A stretch of DNA of 64,000 bases from Desulfuromonas sp. CSMB_57 (GCF_020194955.2 NZ_JAFCIY020000006.1:186001-250000); one strand, 5' to 3'; counted from the stretch's first letter, positions 15,603 to 27,898 are shown. Made by a program: numbers and translations. Notes: generated by a model not told the origin, from the letters alone.

Positions 15603-17393
15603 TCTTCGGAGATCCGGACCAGTTCCGTCAGAGTGAGCTAAATTTTCCTCTTCAACAATCCGTCCTGGGCTGCATGTCTCCGCCGGACGAAAATCCCGCA
15701 CCTGCAACTGGACACTGGTTCGTCCCCGCCAGTCGTTGAGGGTGGGCACGCAGAGCAAATCCATGGGTCCGTGCAGTTCATCGGCCCGTTCGGCCAGACC
15801 GAAGGCGATGCAGGGCAGGCTGTAGCCGCCCTGACAGGCGGTGAAGCGCAGATGATTGTCACCAACCCGCTGAACCTGCCGCAGGACCAACTGCCGCGCC
15901 AGGACCACCGGCTGCGGATTGCCGGGCCCGAAAGGCGCCAGGCCGGCCAATTCCTGTACCGTGGCCTCGGTCAGCTCTTCCAGTTCGACTTCCGCATCGA
16001 AAAACTGCCGGGGCTGCAGGTCGTCCTCGCTCAGCCACTGCCGGGCCAGAGCCTCGAATTCCCGGGCAAAATCCTCGACCCGTTGGGCGGCAATGGACAG
16101 GCCGGCAGCGTATTCATGGCCGCCGAAACCCTGCAGGCTGCCGCTGCAGGACTGCAAGGCCCGGAACAGGTGAAACCCGCGGATGGAGCGGCCGGAGCCC
16201 TTGCCGCTGCCCCCATCCAGGGCGATGAGTACCGTCGGACGATGAAAGCGTTCCACCAGGCGGCTGGCGACGATGCCGATCACCCCCGGGTGCCAATCGG
16301 CGTCGGCCAGCACGATACTGTTACGGGTCCTCGGATCCCAGCCGGCAAGCCGGTCCAGGGCCTGTTGCAGGGTGCGCTGCTCGACGGCCTGTCGTTCCCG
16401 GTTGACGGCGTCCAACTGCTCCGCCACCAGGACGGCGCGTTCGGCGGAGCTTTCAAGGAGCAACTCCACCCCCTGACGGGCGTCCTCCAGACGTCCTGCC
16501 GCATTCAGCCGCGGCGCCAGGCGAAACCCTACCGTACCGCAGGTGACCTGTTCCACGCCGGCGACCTTTTTCAGCGCCGTCACCCCGACCCGTCGGGATT
16601 GTTCCAGCAAGGTCAGGCCGATGCGGGTCAAACTGCGGTTCACCCCGCGCAGGGGCACGATATCGGCAATGGTTCCCAAGGCCACCAAATCCAGGGCGAA
16701 GCGCAGGTCCGGCTCCCTGCCTGCCGTCCAAATCCCTGCGTTGCGCAACCGCTGACGCAGGGCCACCAGCAGCATGAAGGCCACGCCGACTCCGGCCAAG
16801 TCCTTGCAGGGATAGGCGCAGTCGGTGCGCCGAGGGTTGATGATGGCCAGCGCTTGCGGCAACCTGTCGGGGGGCTGATGATGGTCCGTGACAATCAATT
16901 CCAGCCCCAGTTCCGCCGCCCGGCGGGCCGCATCCAAGGCGGAAATGCCGCAATCCACGGTGATCACCAGCTTTACCCCGTCGGCGGCAGCCTGCTCCAA
17001 GGCGGACACCGACAGGCCATACCCCTCGGTCAGACGCAGGGGGACGTGAAATACCACATCGGCACCAAAGATGCGGAGGTTTTCCACCAGCAGGGCGGTG
17101 CCGGTCACCCCGTCCACGTCGTAATCACCATGCACGGCAATGCGTTCGCCGGCGCGAATGGCCTGAACCAGTCGCGAGACCGCGGCCTCCATATCCTGCA
17201 GCAGAAAGGGATCGGGCAGGTCGGCCAGGCGCGCTTGGAGAAATTCCCGGCCCTGTTCGGCATTGACGATACCCCGGGCCGCCAGGACACGGGCGGTTAA
17301 AAGCGAAATGCCCAGGCTCCGCTGCAGCCCTTCATCGTCCGCCAACTCCACGGCCTCGCGCTTGTCCCACCGACACGCTTGTCCCGGTTCCAC
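15600..17393 (-). CDS. recJ: Single-stranded-DNA-specific exonuclease RecJ
   Basis: 5'-3' exonuclease of recombination and mismatch repair. 597 residues with DHH-family motifs in order: HGDYDVDGVTGTALL (motif I, near 99), ITVDCGISALDAA, VTDHHQPP (DHH motif, near 155), then the DHHA1 domain with GGSGKGSGRSIRGF (near 400) and a C-terminal OB-like domain. Start is GTG at 17393 with GGGGGA upstream. Its stop overlaps the terminator of the convergent aminotransferase gene. Confidence 0.95.
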   Translation of the reverse strand: MEPGQACRWDKREAVELADDEGLQRSLGISLLTARVLAARGIVNAEQGREFLQARLADLPDPFLLQDMEAAVSRLVQAIRAGERIAVHGDYDVDGVTGTALLVENLRIFGADVVFHVPLRLTEGYGLSVSALEQAAADGVKLVITVDCGISALDAARRAAELGLELIVTDHHQPPDRLPQALAIINPRRTDCAYPCKDLAGVGVAFMLLVALRQRLRNAGIWTAGREPDLRFALDLVALGTIADIVPLRGVNRSLTRIGLTLLEQSRRVGVTALKKVAGVEQVTCGTVGFRLAPRLNAAGRLEDARQGVELLLESSAERAVLVAEQLDAVNRERQAVEQRTLQQALDRLAGWDPRTRNSIVLADADWHPGVIGIVASRLVERFHRPTVLIALDGGSGKGSGRSIRGFHLFRALQSCSGSLQGFGGHEYAAGLSIAAQRVEDFAREFEALARQWLSEDDLQPRQFFDAEVELEELTEATVQELAGLAPFGPGNPQPVVLARQLVLRQVQRVGDNHLRFTACQGGYSLPCIAFGLAERADELHGPMDLLCVPTLNDWRGRTSVQLQVRDFRPAETCSPGRIVEEENLAHSDGTGPDLRR

Positions 17394-17421
17394 ATTTTCC
17401 CCCGATCAAGACCCAAAAGAC

Positions 17422-17450
17422 TCGGGCCGGAAGCAAGACTTCCGGCCCGA
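17422..17450 (-). terminator. Hairpin after secF
   Basis: Twelve-base arms TCGGGCCGGAAG and CTTCCGGCCCGA enclose a 5-nt loop, 26 bp past the secF stop. On the minus strand it is followed by GTCTTTTGGG, a weak T run. Confidence 0.65.
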
Positions 17451-17475
17451 ATTCCGATTTATCACTGACTGCGGA

Positions 17476-18393
17476 CTAGCCTTTGGCACCTCGCCGGCGG
17501 GCCCGATATTCGTCCCAATAGAGCAGCACCGGGCTGGCCACGAATACGGATGAATAGGTTCCGACCATGATGCCGATAAACAGGGCCAGAGCAAAGTTCT
17601 GAATCACCCCGCCGCCGAAGATCAGCAGAGCCAAAACCACCAGCAGGGTGGTGCCCGAGGTCATGATGGTACGGGACAGGGTTTCATTGATGCTGCGATT
17701 GATGACGCTGGGGAAGCTTTCCTTTTCGATTTTGCCGGTGTTCTCCCGAATCCGGTCATAAACGATGATCGTATCGTTGAGAGAGTAGCCGACAATGCCG
17801 AGAAAGGCGGCGATGATGGGCAGGTCGATCTCCTTGTTGAGGAGGGAAAAAATCCCCACGGTAAACAGCACATCGTGCAGCAGGGCGAGAATGGCGCCGA
17901 CGGCGAAACGGAACTTGAACCGCCAACTCACGTAGATGAGGATGCCGATCATGGCGTAGAGGACTGCCAGCAGGCCCCGGTTGCGCAACTCCCGGCCGGC
18001 TTGGGGGCCGACCATCTCCATGCGCCGCAGTTCCAGCTGCCCTTCCCCGAAGGATCCTTCCAGCGCCTCCGTAATCCGGTGGGAAAGGCCTTCCAGAGCT
18101 GCGCTGCTTTCCTGGGCGCGCAGCAGGAATTCATCGCCTTCGCCCTCGAAGCGCTGCACCGTCAAGCCGCGCAGATTCAAAGGCGCCAGGGCGCCGCGGA
18201 TGGTGGCGGCATCCGTAGGCTGATTGAACTTGACCTGAATCAGGGTGCCGCCGGCAAAGTCGATGCCGTAGCGCGGCCCGCCCTTGGCGACCAGGGACAC
18301 CAGGCCGGCCAGAATCAGGACCAGCGACAGCACGATGGCCAGTCCCTTTTTGCCTACAAAATCGATATTGATATCCGGTTTGATGATTTGCAT
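17476..18393 (-). CDS. secF: Protein translocase subunit SecF
   Basis: Inner-membrane partner of SecD that uses the proton gradient to aid late steps of Sec export. 305 residues with six expected membrane segments; the family signature GIDFAGGTLIQVKF is at about 43-56, and the conserved SLNDTIIVYDRIREN stretch at about 205-219 lies in the RND-like core. It follows secD by 9 bp, as in the standard yajC-secD-secF operon. Confidence 0.97.
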   Translation of the reverse strand: MQIIKPDINIDFVGKKGLAIVLSLVLILAGLVSLVAKGGPRYGIDFAGGTLIQVKFNQPTDAATIRGALAPLNLRGLTVQRFEGEGDEFLLRAQESSAALEGLSHRITEALEGSFGEGQLELRRMEMVGPQAGRELRNRGLLAVLYAMIGILIYVSWRFKFRFAVGAILALLHDVLFTVGIFSLLNKEIDLPIIAAFLGIVGYSLNDTIIVYDRIRENTGKIEKESFPSVINRSINETLSRTIMTSGTTLLVVLALLIFGGGVIQNFALALFIGIMVGTYSSVFVASPVLLYWDEYRARRRGAKG

Positions 18394-18402
18394 GCCGCCC
18401 TC

Positions 18403-20001
18403 CTAAATTCTCAGCCGCTTGACCTGGAAACGTTCCAGGACCAGATCGAAGACCAACCTCGAAACAAATACCGCCGTAAACAGGGAGGACGCGATACCGA
18501 TGGACAGCGTCACCGCAAAACCCTTGACCGGCCCGGTACCGAACTGGAACAGCACCAGCGCGGCGATGAAGGTCGTGATGTTGGCATCGATGATGGTCAA
18601 AAAGGCCTTGCTGTAGCCGGCATCGATGGCGGCGCGCACCGACATCCCGTTGCGCAGTTCCTCGCGGATGCGTTCGTAGATGAGCACATTGGCATCCACG
18701 GCCATGCCCAGGGTCAGAACGATGCCGGCAATGCCCGGCAGGGTCAGGGTGGCCTTGAACAAGGACAGCAGGGCCAGCAGGAAAACCATGTTCAGCACCA
18801 GGGCCAGGTTGGCGACCAGGCCGGAGACATTGTAGTACAGGGCCATGGCCAACACCACCAGCAGGCCGCCGATGATCACGGAAGTCATGCCCTGTTTGAT
18901 GGAGTCCATCCCCAGGGACGGACCGACGGTGCGGTCCTCAAGCACCTTGACGGGGGCCGGCAGGGAACCGGCGCGCAGGGCGATGGCCAGGTCGGCGGCT
19001 TCCTGTTCGCTGAAGGAACCGGTGATCTGGGCGCTGCCGCCGGAGATGCGCTCGCGGATCACGGGCGCCGAATAGACGGTGTCATCCAGAACGATGGCCA
19101 TGCGGCGGCCGACATTGGCGCCGGTGATGCGGTCGAAGCTTTTGGCCCCCAGGGCATTGAAGTCCAGGGAGATGTAGGGTTCGTTGAAGCGCGGGTCGAT
19201 GCGAACCTGGGCGTCGGCAATCAGATCGCCGGTCAGCACCGTCTGATCGTAGACCACGATGGGGGTCTGGGCCACCGCGCCGCTGCGGCGATTGAGCTGC
19301 CGCTCGTAAAGCAACTGGGTTCCCGGCGGCAGCATGCCCCGCGCGGCTTCCATGGGGTCAACCTGCTCCGCCACCAGCTTGAACTCCAGACGGGCGGTTT
19401 TTCCAAGCAGGGCCACGGCCCGTTTCGGATCCTTGACGCCGGGCAACTGCACCAGAATACGGTCCTCGCCCTGACGCTGCAGGACCGGTTCGCTCAGACC
19501 GAACTGGTCGACGCGGTTGCGCAGGGTTTCCACCGCCTGGCGCACGGCGTTACTCTTGATGGTCTCCACCGTCCTGGAGCTGAGGCGATAGCTCTTGGCA
19601 ACGGCGCCGTCCACCGTTTCGCCCGCCTGCGGTTCCAGATCGGGATAGTTCGCCGACAGCCACTCATCGATCTGTCGTACCGTATCCTCTTCGTAAGCCA
19701 CAATCTTCAGCTGCGATTCACCGATGCGTTCCACCCGCCGAACCACCAGCTCGCGGGATTGCAGCTCGGCCTCGAGTTGCCCGACCAGGCTGTCGACCCG
19801 GCTTTCCACGGCCTTTTCCGCTTCCACCCCCAGCACCAGGTGCATCCCGCCCTGCAGGTCGAGACCGAGGTGAATGGGATCAAAAGCCTTTTTCCACCAG
19901 GCCGGAAGACGATCCGGAACGAAGGTCGGCGCCAGCGCCAACAGGGCCAGAAGCAGACAGCCCGCTACCACTCCCCCCCGCATTACAATGCTTTTGGACA
20001 T
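18403..20001 (-). CDS. secD: Protein translocase subunit SecD
   Basis: 532 residues from ATG 20001. N-terminal membrane segment, then HLGLDLQGGMHLVLGVE (the SecD signature), a large periplasmic P1 region, and a C-terminal block of five membrane segments containing GMAVDANVLIYERIREELRNG. The chosen ATG has AGGAG 11 bases upstream; the earlier ATG at 20025 places that site inside the coding region and is rejected. Works with SecF and YajC. Confidence 0.97.
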   Translation of the reverse strand: MSKSIVMRGGVVAGCLLLALLALAPTFVPDRLPAWWKKAFDPIHLGLDLQGGMHLVLGVEAEKAVESRVDSLVGQLEAELQSRELVVRRVERIGESQLKIVAYEEDTVRQIDEWLSANYPDLEPQAGETVDGAVAKSYRLSSRTVETIKSNAVRQAVETLRNRVDQFGLSEPVLQRQGEDRILVQLPGVKDPKRAVALLGKTARLEFKLVAEQVDPMEAARGMLPPGTQLLYERQLNRRSGAVAQTPIVVYDQTVLTGDLIADAQVRIDPRFNEPYISLDFNALGAKSFDRITGANVGRRMAIVLDDTVYSAPVIRERISGGSAQITGSFSEQEAADLAIALRAGSLPAPVKVLEDRTVGPSLGMDSIKQGMTSVIIGGLLVVLAMALYYNVSGLVANLALVLNMVFLLALLSLFKATLTLPGIAGIVLTLGMAVDANVLIYERIREELRNGMSVRAAIDAGYSKAFLTIIDANITTFIAALVLFQFGTGPVKGFAVTLSIGIASSLFTAVFVSRLVFDLVLERFQVKRLRI

Positions 20002-20114
20002 GACGGCATTAAACTCCTTTCGCATTCAAATCCAGCCCTGTTCGACCCCGGAAACCAAGGCAGCGGTTCCAGGCGACGAGGCCCCAAATTGCCAAAACCA
20101 GGCGCCGGAATCGG

Positions 20115-20429
20115 CTAACCGGCCAGGGTCGAGACGATGGAACTGCGATTCACCTTGATCTTGACGCCGGTGGCCACTTCGACGGTAACGATGCCGTCCT
20201 GCAGCGCCGCAACCTTGCCGTGAATGCCGCCGGCAGTAACCACCTGATCCCCGACCTTCAGGGATTCGATGAGTTCCTTATGTTCTTTGGCACGCTTTTG
20301 TTGGGGCCGGATGAGCAGAAAGTAGAAAATGGCGAACATCAGTACCAGCATGATGAGGCCGGAATAAGGATTGTTGCCCTGCCCCGCGGCCGTTCCGGCC
20401 ATGGCATGCGCTTCGGAAATCCCAAACAT
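20115..20429 (-). CDS. yajC: Preprotein translocase subunit YajC
   Basis: 104-residue membrane protein: short N-terminus, a single membrane helix (SGLIMLVLMFAIFYFLLIRP, about 23-42) and the YajC signature RPQQKRAKEHKELIESLKVGD, followed by a small beta domain (VVTAGGIHGKVAALQDG). Accessory subunit of the SecDF complex and first of the three genes; 140 bp separate it from tgt upstream. Confidence 0.96.
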   Translation of the reverse strand: MFGISEAHAMAGTAAGQGNNPYSGLIMLVLMFAIFYFLLIRPQQKRAKEHKELIESLKVGDQVVTAGGIHGKVAALQDGIVTVEVATGVKIKVNRSSIVSTLAG

Positions 20430-20570
20430 ATACGTTCCTCCTTGATGGGTTGACGGCCCGCCAAAAGTTTGGCGAACGGCTTTACATTAGCACAAAAATC
20501 GGCTGTCTACAGTAATTTCAGACCTGCTCGGGACCCGATCCTGCTACACAATGGGTCCGGGGACCGATGG

Positions 20571-22743
<2,173 letters not shown>

Positions 22744-22816
22744 GTAATAATCCTCGGGGGACGGTCGGGGTCGGCGGTCGCCCCTGAAAACCGTTCCAAT
22801 CAATGAGTTGTGCGTA

Positions 22817-23002
22817 CTATCCCCGCGCCAGATATACCAGCAACAGCCCCAGCAGCATCCACACCAGACCGAGCAGGCGCAGACTGGCCTCCGGAACCGC
22901 CAACAGCAACCGCATCAAGGCCTTGACGCGCAATGGCGATAAAAACCAGGGCAGCCCTTCCACAATCAGCAGCAAGCCCAAAAATGTCAACAGGTCTGCC
23001 AT
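22817..23002 (-). CDS. DUF2065 small membrane protein
   Basis: 61 residues with two hydrophobic stretches (LLTFLGLLLIVEGLPWFLSP and LLGLVWMLLGLLLVYLARG). This matches the DUF2065/YjeT-like family, whose function is unknown. It lies between the YgiQ-type gene and queA in the same orientation and is probably in their operon. Confidence 0.8.
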   Translation of the reverse strand: MADLLTFLGLLLIVEGLPWFLSPLRVKALMRLLLAVPEASLRLLGLVWMLLGLLLVYLARG

Positions 23003-23072
23003 GGCCGTTCATCCCGCTTCCACTGTGCCAGCCTACAAAATGGGACATCATAATCTTCGCGCGCCGACGCTG

Positions 23073-24968
23073 TCAAGCAGGGCCGCGGCGTTTCCTGCGG
23101 GGAGGGCCGGGCCGGAATCCTGGCCCATCCTCCAATTTTGGACGGCGGGCTCCAGTGACGGGCGCCAACAATTCCCGGGCATCGGCCAGGCGGCCGCAGG
23201 CCTGCAGGGCAAGGCGGATATCTTCCCGGTTTTCCGGGCGATGCCAAAGCAAAAGGGCCTTTTGCCGGCGCCGTTCCTGCTGAGTGCGCGCCACATAAAG
23301 GGTCTCGCCGGTAAGGGGATCACGACCGGTATGATAGATACATGTCGCCAGGGTTCCCGGGGTGGGCGTGAACTCCTGGACCTGCTCCACCCGGAGCCCG
23401 TGGCGGCGCAGAAACAGGGCCGTCTCCACCATGTCGTCGAGAGTGCAACCGGGATGTCCGGCCATCAGGTAGGGCACCACCGCCTGACGCCGGTCCAGCC
23501 GCACGCTGGTTGCCCGGAACTCTTCGAGAAACCGCTCAAAGACCTCCGGGCCCGGCTTGCGCATGACCCGGGCCACTTTGCCGCAAAGAGTTTCGGGCGC
23601 CACCTTGAGCAATCCGCCGACATGCTCGCTGAGCAACTGCCGGAGATAGCGCGGTTGGCGCGGCAGCAGATCGGTGCGCACCCCGGAGGCCACGAACACG
23701 TGCCGCACCGCCGCCAGGTTGCGCAATCGACGCAACAGGTCCGTCGGCAGGTCGTCGGCAATGTGCAGGTTGCGACAGGGCTCGGGCCACAGACATCCCA
23801 GGCGGCGGCAGTTCCGGAGGCTCTCGGGATCGGCGCAGGACATGCCGTACATGTTGGCCGTCGGTCCACCGATATCGGTCAAAGTGCCGCTGAAACCCTT
23901 CTCGCCGGCCATGTGTTCCGCTTCGGCCAGAATGGATTCGGCCGAACGCGACTGGATGATTTTGCCCTGGTGCAGGGCAATGGCGCAAAAGGCGCAGCCG
24001 CCACAGCAACCGCGATGGCTGGTGATGGAATGGCGAATCTGGGCAAAGGCGGGAATAGGCTCCAGGTAGGCTGGATGCGGGCGACGCAGAAAAGGCAGGC
24101 TGTAGATCCGGTCCAGTTCCACTGTCGTCAGGGGCCGGGCCGGCGGCAGGACCACCACCCAACGGCCGTCATGTTCCTGGGCCAGGGGGCGACCGCAGAA
24201 GGGATTGGCCTGCTCCACGGCCAGTCGAAAGGCGCGGCCGTAGGCCTCGGTATCCTCCCGCACTTCGGCGAAGGATGGCAGCAGCACGGCGTCCGACGGC
24301 GGAGCCTCGCTCAAAAAGGCGGTGCCGGAAACGTCCCGCAGTCCGCCCGGTTCTTCACCGAGGGCACAGCGTCGCGCTACTTCAAGCAAACTGAGCTCGG
24401 CCATGCCATGCACCAGCAGGGCGGCCTTGCTGTCCACCAGGATGGAGCGACGCACGCCATCATCCCAATAGTCATAATGGGCCAGGCGCCGCAGGCTGGC
24501 CTCGATGCCGCCGATGACCACCGGCAAACCTTTGAAGGCGCCCTTGAGGGCCGCCGTGTAGGCGATGACGGCGCGGTTGGGCCGGGCTCCGGCCCGTCCG
24601 CCGGGCGTATAGGCATCGTCGCGGCGCACCTTGCGGGCGGCGGTATAGTGGGCGACCATGGAATCCATGGCGCCCGCGGCCACCGCCGCGAACAACCGCG
24701 GCCGCCCCAAGACCTGGAATGCCTCGGCCTGCCGCCAATCGGGCTGGGCCAGCAACCCGACCCGATAGCCTTCCGCCTCCAAAAGACGGGCCAGGAGCGG
24801 CACGCCGAAGGCCGGGTGGTCGATGTAGGCATCGCCGCTGACGAACAGTACATCGATGCCGTCCCAGCCGCGCTGCTCCAAATCCGCCCTGCAGGTGGGA
24901 ATAAAGGGGCCGGTCGGTTCCCCGCCGGCCCGGTTGCTGACGGCCCTGCCCGCCCTGCCCTGGCGCAT
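23073..24968 (-). CDS. ygiQ: YgiQ-family radical SAM protein
   Basis: 631 residues. The radical-SAM cluster motif CX3CX2C is in HRGCCGGCAFCAI near residue 315, preceded by a vitamin-B12-binding-like N-terminal region (DVLFVSGDAYIDHPAFG) and followed by GGPTANMYGM and the conserved YLMAGHPGCTLDDM. The family is widespread with no established reaction. It is shorter than the E. coli protein mainly at the C-terminus. The ATG lies 4 bp after the argC stop. Confidence 0.9.
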   Translation of the reverse strand: MRQGRAGRAVSNRAGGEPTGPFIPTCRADLEQRGWDGIDVLFVSGDAYIDHPAFGVPLLARLLEAEGYRVGLLAQPDWRQAEAFQVLGRPRLFAAVAAGAMDSMVAHYTAARKVRRDDAYTPGGRAGARPNRAVIAYTAALKGAFKGLPVVIGGIEASLRRLAHYDYWDDGVRRSILVDSKAALLVHGMAELSLLEVARRCALGEEPGGLRDVSGTAFLSEAPPSDAVLLPSFAEVREDTEAYGRAFRLAVEQANPFCGRPLAQEHDGRWVVVLPPARPLTTVELDRIYSLPFLRRPHPAYLEPIPAFAQIRHSITSHRGCCGGCAFCAIALHQGKIIQSRSAESILAEAEHMAGEKGFSGTLTDIGGPTANMYGMSCADPESLRNCRRLGCLWPEPCRNLHIADDLPTDLLRRLRNLAAVRHVFVASGVRTDLLPRQPRYLRQLLSEHVGGLLKVAPETLCGKVARVMRKPGPEVFERFLEEFRATSVRLDRRQAVVPYLMAGHPGCTLDDMVETALFLRRHGLRVEQVQEFTPTPGTLATCIYHTGRDPLTGETLYVARTQQERRRQKALLLWHRPENREDIRLALQACGRLADARELLAPVTGARRPKLEDGPGFRPGPPRRKRRGPA

Positions 24969-24972
24969 GGGC

Positions 24973-26010
24973 TCAGGGGAACAGGGGCAAATCGTGCAGA
25001 CCGCAGGTTTCTTCCCAGTCCAGCATCAGGTTCATGTTCTGCACTGCCTGACCGGCCGCCCCCTTGAGCAGGTTGTCGATGGTGGAGACCACGATCACGC
25101 GGCCGGTCCGGCTGTCGCTGACCAGCCCGAGGTTGCAGCAGTTGCTGCCCCGGACGTGAAGGATGTTGGGCAGATCGCCGGCGGGATGCATCCGCACGAA
25201 GGGTTCCCGGCCGTAGCGCTGCTGGAAGATTTCCAGCAGTTCGGCCGTACTGTGGGTTCCTCTCAGAGCCGCGTAACAGGTCGAAAGAATGCCGCGACTG
25301 ACCGGCAGCAGATGCGGCGTGAAGCTGACCTGCACCTCCCGCCCCGCCAGATATGCAAGGGTCTGCTCGATTTCCGGAGTGTGCCGGTGAGAAGCCACGC
25401 CATAGGCCTTGAAGCCTTCGTTGACTTCGCAATAGAGACTGCCCACCTTGGCGGAGCGTCCGGCGCCGCTGGTGCCCGACTTGCTGTCGATGATCAGGCT
25501 GTCAGGATCGATAAGGTCCATTTCCAGCAGGGGTGCGAGGGCCAGGGCGACACTGGTCGGATAACAGCCGGGATTGGCCACCAGGCGGGCCTTGCGCACC
25601 GCATCCCGGAACAGTTCCGGCAAACCGTAGACCGCCTCTTCGAGGAGTTCCGGACTGGTGTGGGGCTGATACCAGGCCTCGTAGACCGCCGGATCGCGCA
25701 AGCGGTAATCGGCGGACAGATCGACGACCCGCTTGCCGGCGGCCAGCAGATCGGGAATGATGGCCATGGCCGCCTGATGAGGCAGCGCCGTAAAAATGAA
25801 GTCGGCCTGACGGACGATGAGATCCGTATCCACCGGATCGAAGCGCAGAGGGATGCGTTCCAGCAGGGAGGGAAACACCTCGGCGATGGGGGTCCCGGCA
25901 TGCTGGCGGGAGGTGACGCAGGTGATCTCGACCCGGGGATGATTGAGCAGCAGACGAATCAGTTCGACGCCGGTATAACCGCTGGCTCCGACAATGGCTA
26001 CCTTGAGCAT
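24973..26010 (-). CDS. argC: N-acetyl-gamma-glutamyl-phosphate reductase
   Basis: Third step of arginine synthesis, NADPH-dependent. 345 residues from ATG 26010 with GGGAGG seven bases upstream. N-terminal [18 protein letters not shown] binds [17 protein letters not shown] carries the catalytic cysteine (near 149); HRHTPEIEQ is the conserved His region. A much longer in-frame extension overlapping rpsI is not family-like and was rejected. It is separated from rpsI by a perfect 30-bp palindrome. Confidence 0.96.
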   Translation of the reverse strand: MLKVAIVGASGYTGVELIRLLLNHPRVEITCVTSRQHAGTPIAEVFPSLLERIPLRFDPVDTDLIVRQADFIFTALPHQAAMAIIPDLLAAGKRVVDLSADYRLRDPAVYEAWYQPHTSPELLEEAVYGLPELFRDAVRKARLVANPGCYPTSVALALAPLLEMDLIDPDSLIIDSKSGTSGAGRSAKVGSLYCEVNEGFKAYGVASHRHTPEIEQTLAYLAGREVQVSFTPHLLPVSRGILSTCYAALRGTHSTAELLEIFQQRYGREPFVRMHPAGDLPNILHVRGSNCCNLGLVSDSRTGRVIVVSTIDNLLKGAAGQAVQNMNLMLDWEETCGLHDLPLFP

Positions 26011-26029
26011 GAATTCCTCCCTGAATGCA

Positions 26030-26059
26030 GAAAAGGGAAACCCGCGGGTTTCCCTTTTC
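26030..26059. terminator. Perfect 30-bp palindrome between rpsI and argC
   Basis: Fifteen bases starting GAAAAGGGAAACCCG are followed by their exact complement, centred on CCCGCGGG. On the minus strand it follows rpsI by about 50 bp and precedes the argC ribosome-binding site. The T4 in the arm gives terminator character, so argC may be partly uncoupled from the ribosomal genes. Confidence 0.65.
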
Positions 26060-26111
26060 CTCTCTCCTGAACGGCACGGAATCCCAAAGGCTTCCCATGC
26101 CGTAGAACTTC

Positions 26112-26504
26112 CTAGCGCTTGGAGAACTGGAACCGCGCGCGGGCCGCGCGACGACCATATTTCTTGCGCTCTTTGGCCCGGCTGTCGCGGGTGATGAAGC
26201 CGGCCTTTTTCAGGGTCGGCCGCAAATCGGCGGCGGCCACCAGCAGGGCCTTGGTGATGCCGTGCTTGATGGCGCCGGCCTGCCCGGACGGACCGCCTCC
26301 GCAAACATTGACCATAATGTCGAACTTGCCGACATTGTCCGTCAATACCAGCGGCTGGCAGACCACCATCTTGGAGGTCTCGCGGCCGAAGTACTCATCC
26401 AGGCTGCGGCGATTGATGACGATATTTCCTGCGCCGGGCTTCAACCATACGCGAGCCACCGACGTTTTCCTTTTTCCGGTTGCGTAAAACTTCTGTTCGG
26501 CCAT
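26112..26504 (-). CDS. rpsI: 30S ribosomal protein S9
   Basis: 130 residues with the S9 pattern: [18 protein letters not shown] at the N-terminus, [19 protein letters not shown] in the core, and the basic tail ending in QFSKR whose last Arg reaches the P-site tRNA. CAGGAG precedes the ATG. It follows rplM by 27 bp, the universal L13-S9 pair. Confidence 0.98.
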   Translation of the reverse strand: MAEQKFYATGKRKTSVARVWLKPGAGNIVINRRSLDEYFGRETSKMVVCQPLVLTDNVGKFDIMVNVCGGGPSGQAGAIKHGITKALLVAAADLRPTLKKAGFITRDSRAKERKKYGRRAARARFQFSKR

Positions 26505-26531
26505 CCTTGTCTCCTGACTTGACTCTCGATC

Positions 26532-26960
26532 CTAAAAGACCAGTTCTTTGGGCTGTTGCGCCGCATGGGGATGGGCCGCCCCGCAATAGACCTTCATCTT
26601 GCGGAACATGTCGCGGCCCAGCTTGTTCCGGGGCAGCATGCCCTTGACCGCTTTCCTGATCAGTTCCTCGGGCTTGGTCTCCAGCATCTTGGCGGCGCTG
26701 GTGGAGCGCAGTCCGCCGGGATAACCGGAATGCCGATAATACATTTTGGCGGCCAGCTTGTTGCCGGTCAGCTTGACCTTGTCCGCATTGAGAACCACGA
26801 CGAAATCGCCGGTATCCACGCTGGGACTGTAGATGGCCTTATGCTTGCCGCGCAGAACCCGCGCGATTTCGGCCGCGGCCCGACCCAGAACTTTACCTTC
26901 CAGATCGACGACGAACCAGCTTCTTTTCACTTCCGCTTTCTTGGCTACCTGGGTGCTCAT
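26532..26960 (-). CDS. rplM: 50S ribosomal protein L13
   Basis: 142 residues from ATG 26960 (GAGGA upstream). Signatures [20 protein letters not shown], the [18 protein letters not shown] stretch and the C-terminal [20 protein letters not shown], all characteristic of L13. The upstream extension to 27017 adds no family sequence. Confidence 0.98.
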   Translation of the reverse strand: MSTQVAKKAEVKRSWFVVDLEGKVLGRAAAEIARVLRGKHKAIYSPSVDTGDFVVVLNADKVKLTGNKLAAKMYYRHSGYPGGLRSTSAAKMLETKPEELIRKAVKGMLPRNKLGRDMFRKMKVYCGAAHPHAAQQPKELVF

Positions 26961-27090
26961 GAAATTCCTCTCTATGCATAACTGTGAAGTGCGTAACGGG
27001 GACTCACAGAGATGCAAAGGCTAGCGAAACGAGCCCGAACTGTCAAGGACTTTTTGCATTTTTCAGGGCCGGTTTCGAACCTTTCGATCC

Positions 27091-27825
27091 TCAGTACCAG
27101 ACTTCCATGAGGCACAGTCCATGGGCGGGAGCCGTGACCCCGGCAGCGCAACGTTCCCCGCCCAACAACAGATCGCGAACCTCCGCGACACTGCGGCGCC
27201 CCTGCCCGACTTCGACCAGGGTGCCGGCCAGGGTCCGCACCATGTGACGCAGAAAACCCGAGCCGCGCACGTCGATGCACAGCAGTTCGCCATTCTCGTT
27301 GAGGGTGATGTCGAAAAGTTCCCGCACCGTGCTGCGGGCGGCACAGCCGGCGGCCCGAAAGGCGGCAAAATCATGCCGACCGACCAGCAATCGGGCCGCC
27401 GCCCGCATGGCGGCCAGATCCAGCCGCCCCCGCAGATGCCAGGCGGTGCGGGCATGCAGAGGGGAACGCACCGGGCTGCGATACAGAGAATAACGATACC
27501 ATTTGCCGCGCGCATCGAACCGGGCATGAAATCCGGGGCGTTCTTCCATGGCGTCCCGAACCGCCACCGTCGCGGGCAGATAGCGGTTGACGCCATCGCG
27601 AAAGGCCCGCAGGGGTTGTGTGCCGTCGGTGGTGAAATGCGCCACCATGCCCCGGGCATGGACGCCGGCATCGGTGCGACCGGCCGACAGCAGTTGCGCC
27701 GGTGCGCCCAGAACCTGTTCCAGAGCCTGCTCCACGACTTCCTGGACCGAAATGCCGTTCGGCTGGCGTTGCCAGCCGACAAAATCGGTTCCGTCGTATT
27801 CAAGCACCAGCTTGATGGTTCGCAT
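27091..27825 (-). CDS. truA: tRNA pseudouridine(38-40) synthase TruA
   Basis: Modifies uridines 38-40 of the tRNA anticodon arm. 244 residues from ATG 27825: LEYDGTDFVGWQRQPNGISVQ at the start, the catalytic AGRTDAGVHARG (Asp near 53), and FLRHMVRTLAGTLVEVGQG at the C-terminus. An in-frame upstream extension overlaps asd and is not family-like. It follows asd by about 100 bp, with a hairpin between. Confidence 0.95.
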   Translation of the reverse strand: MRTIKLVLEYDGTDFVGWQRQPNGISVQEVVEQALEQVLGAPAQLLSAGRTDAGVHARGMVAHFTTDGTQPLRAFRDGVNRYLPATVAVRDAMEERPGFHARFDARGKWYRYSLYRSPVRSPLHARTAWHLRGRLDLAAMRAAARLLVGRHDFAAFRAAGCAARSTVRELFDITLNENGELLCIDVRGSGFLRHMVRTLAGTLVEVGQGRRSVAEVRDLLLGGERCAAGVTAPAHGLCLMEVWY

Positions 27826-27867
27826 GCCTCGGGCCTTTTGAACTGCCGCCATTTTCGATCTGAAACA

Positions 27868-27898
27868 CAGCGGAGGAGACCGATGGCCTCCCCCGCTG
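27868..27898 (-). terminator. Hairpin between asd and truA
   Basis: CAGCGG-a-GGAG (27868-27878) faces CTCC-c-CCGCTG (27888-27898) with one internal mismatch. On the minus strand it lies about 30 bp past the asd stop and is followed by TGTTTC, so it is a weak terminator or processing site at most. Confidence 0.45.

Noticed and set aside
17875-20118. A 747-codon plus-strand frame
   Set aside because: Antisense to secF, secD and yajC; same low-complexity composition as other shadows and no motif.
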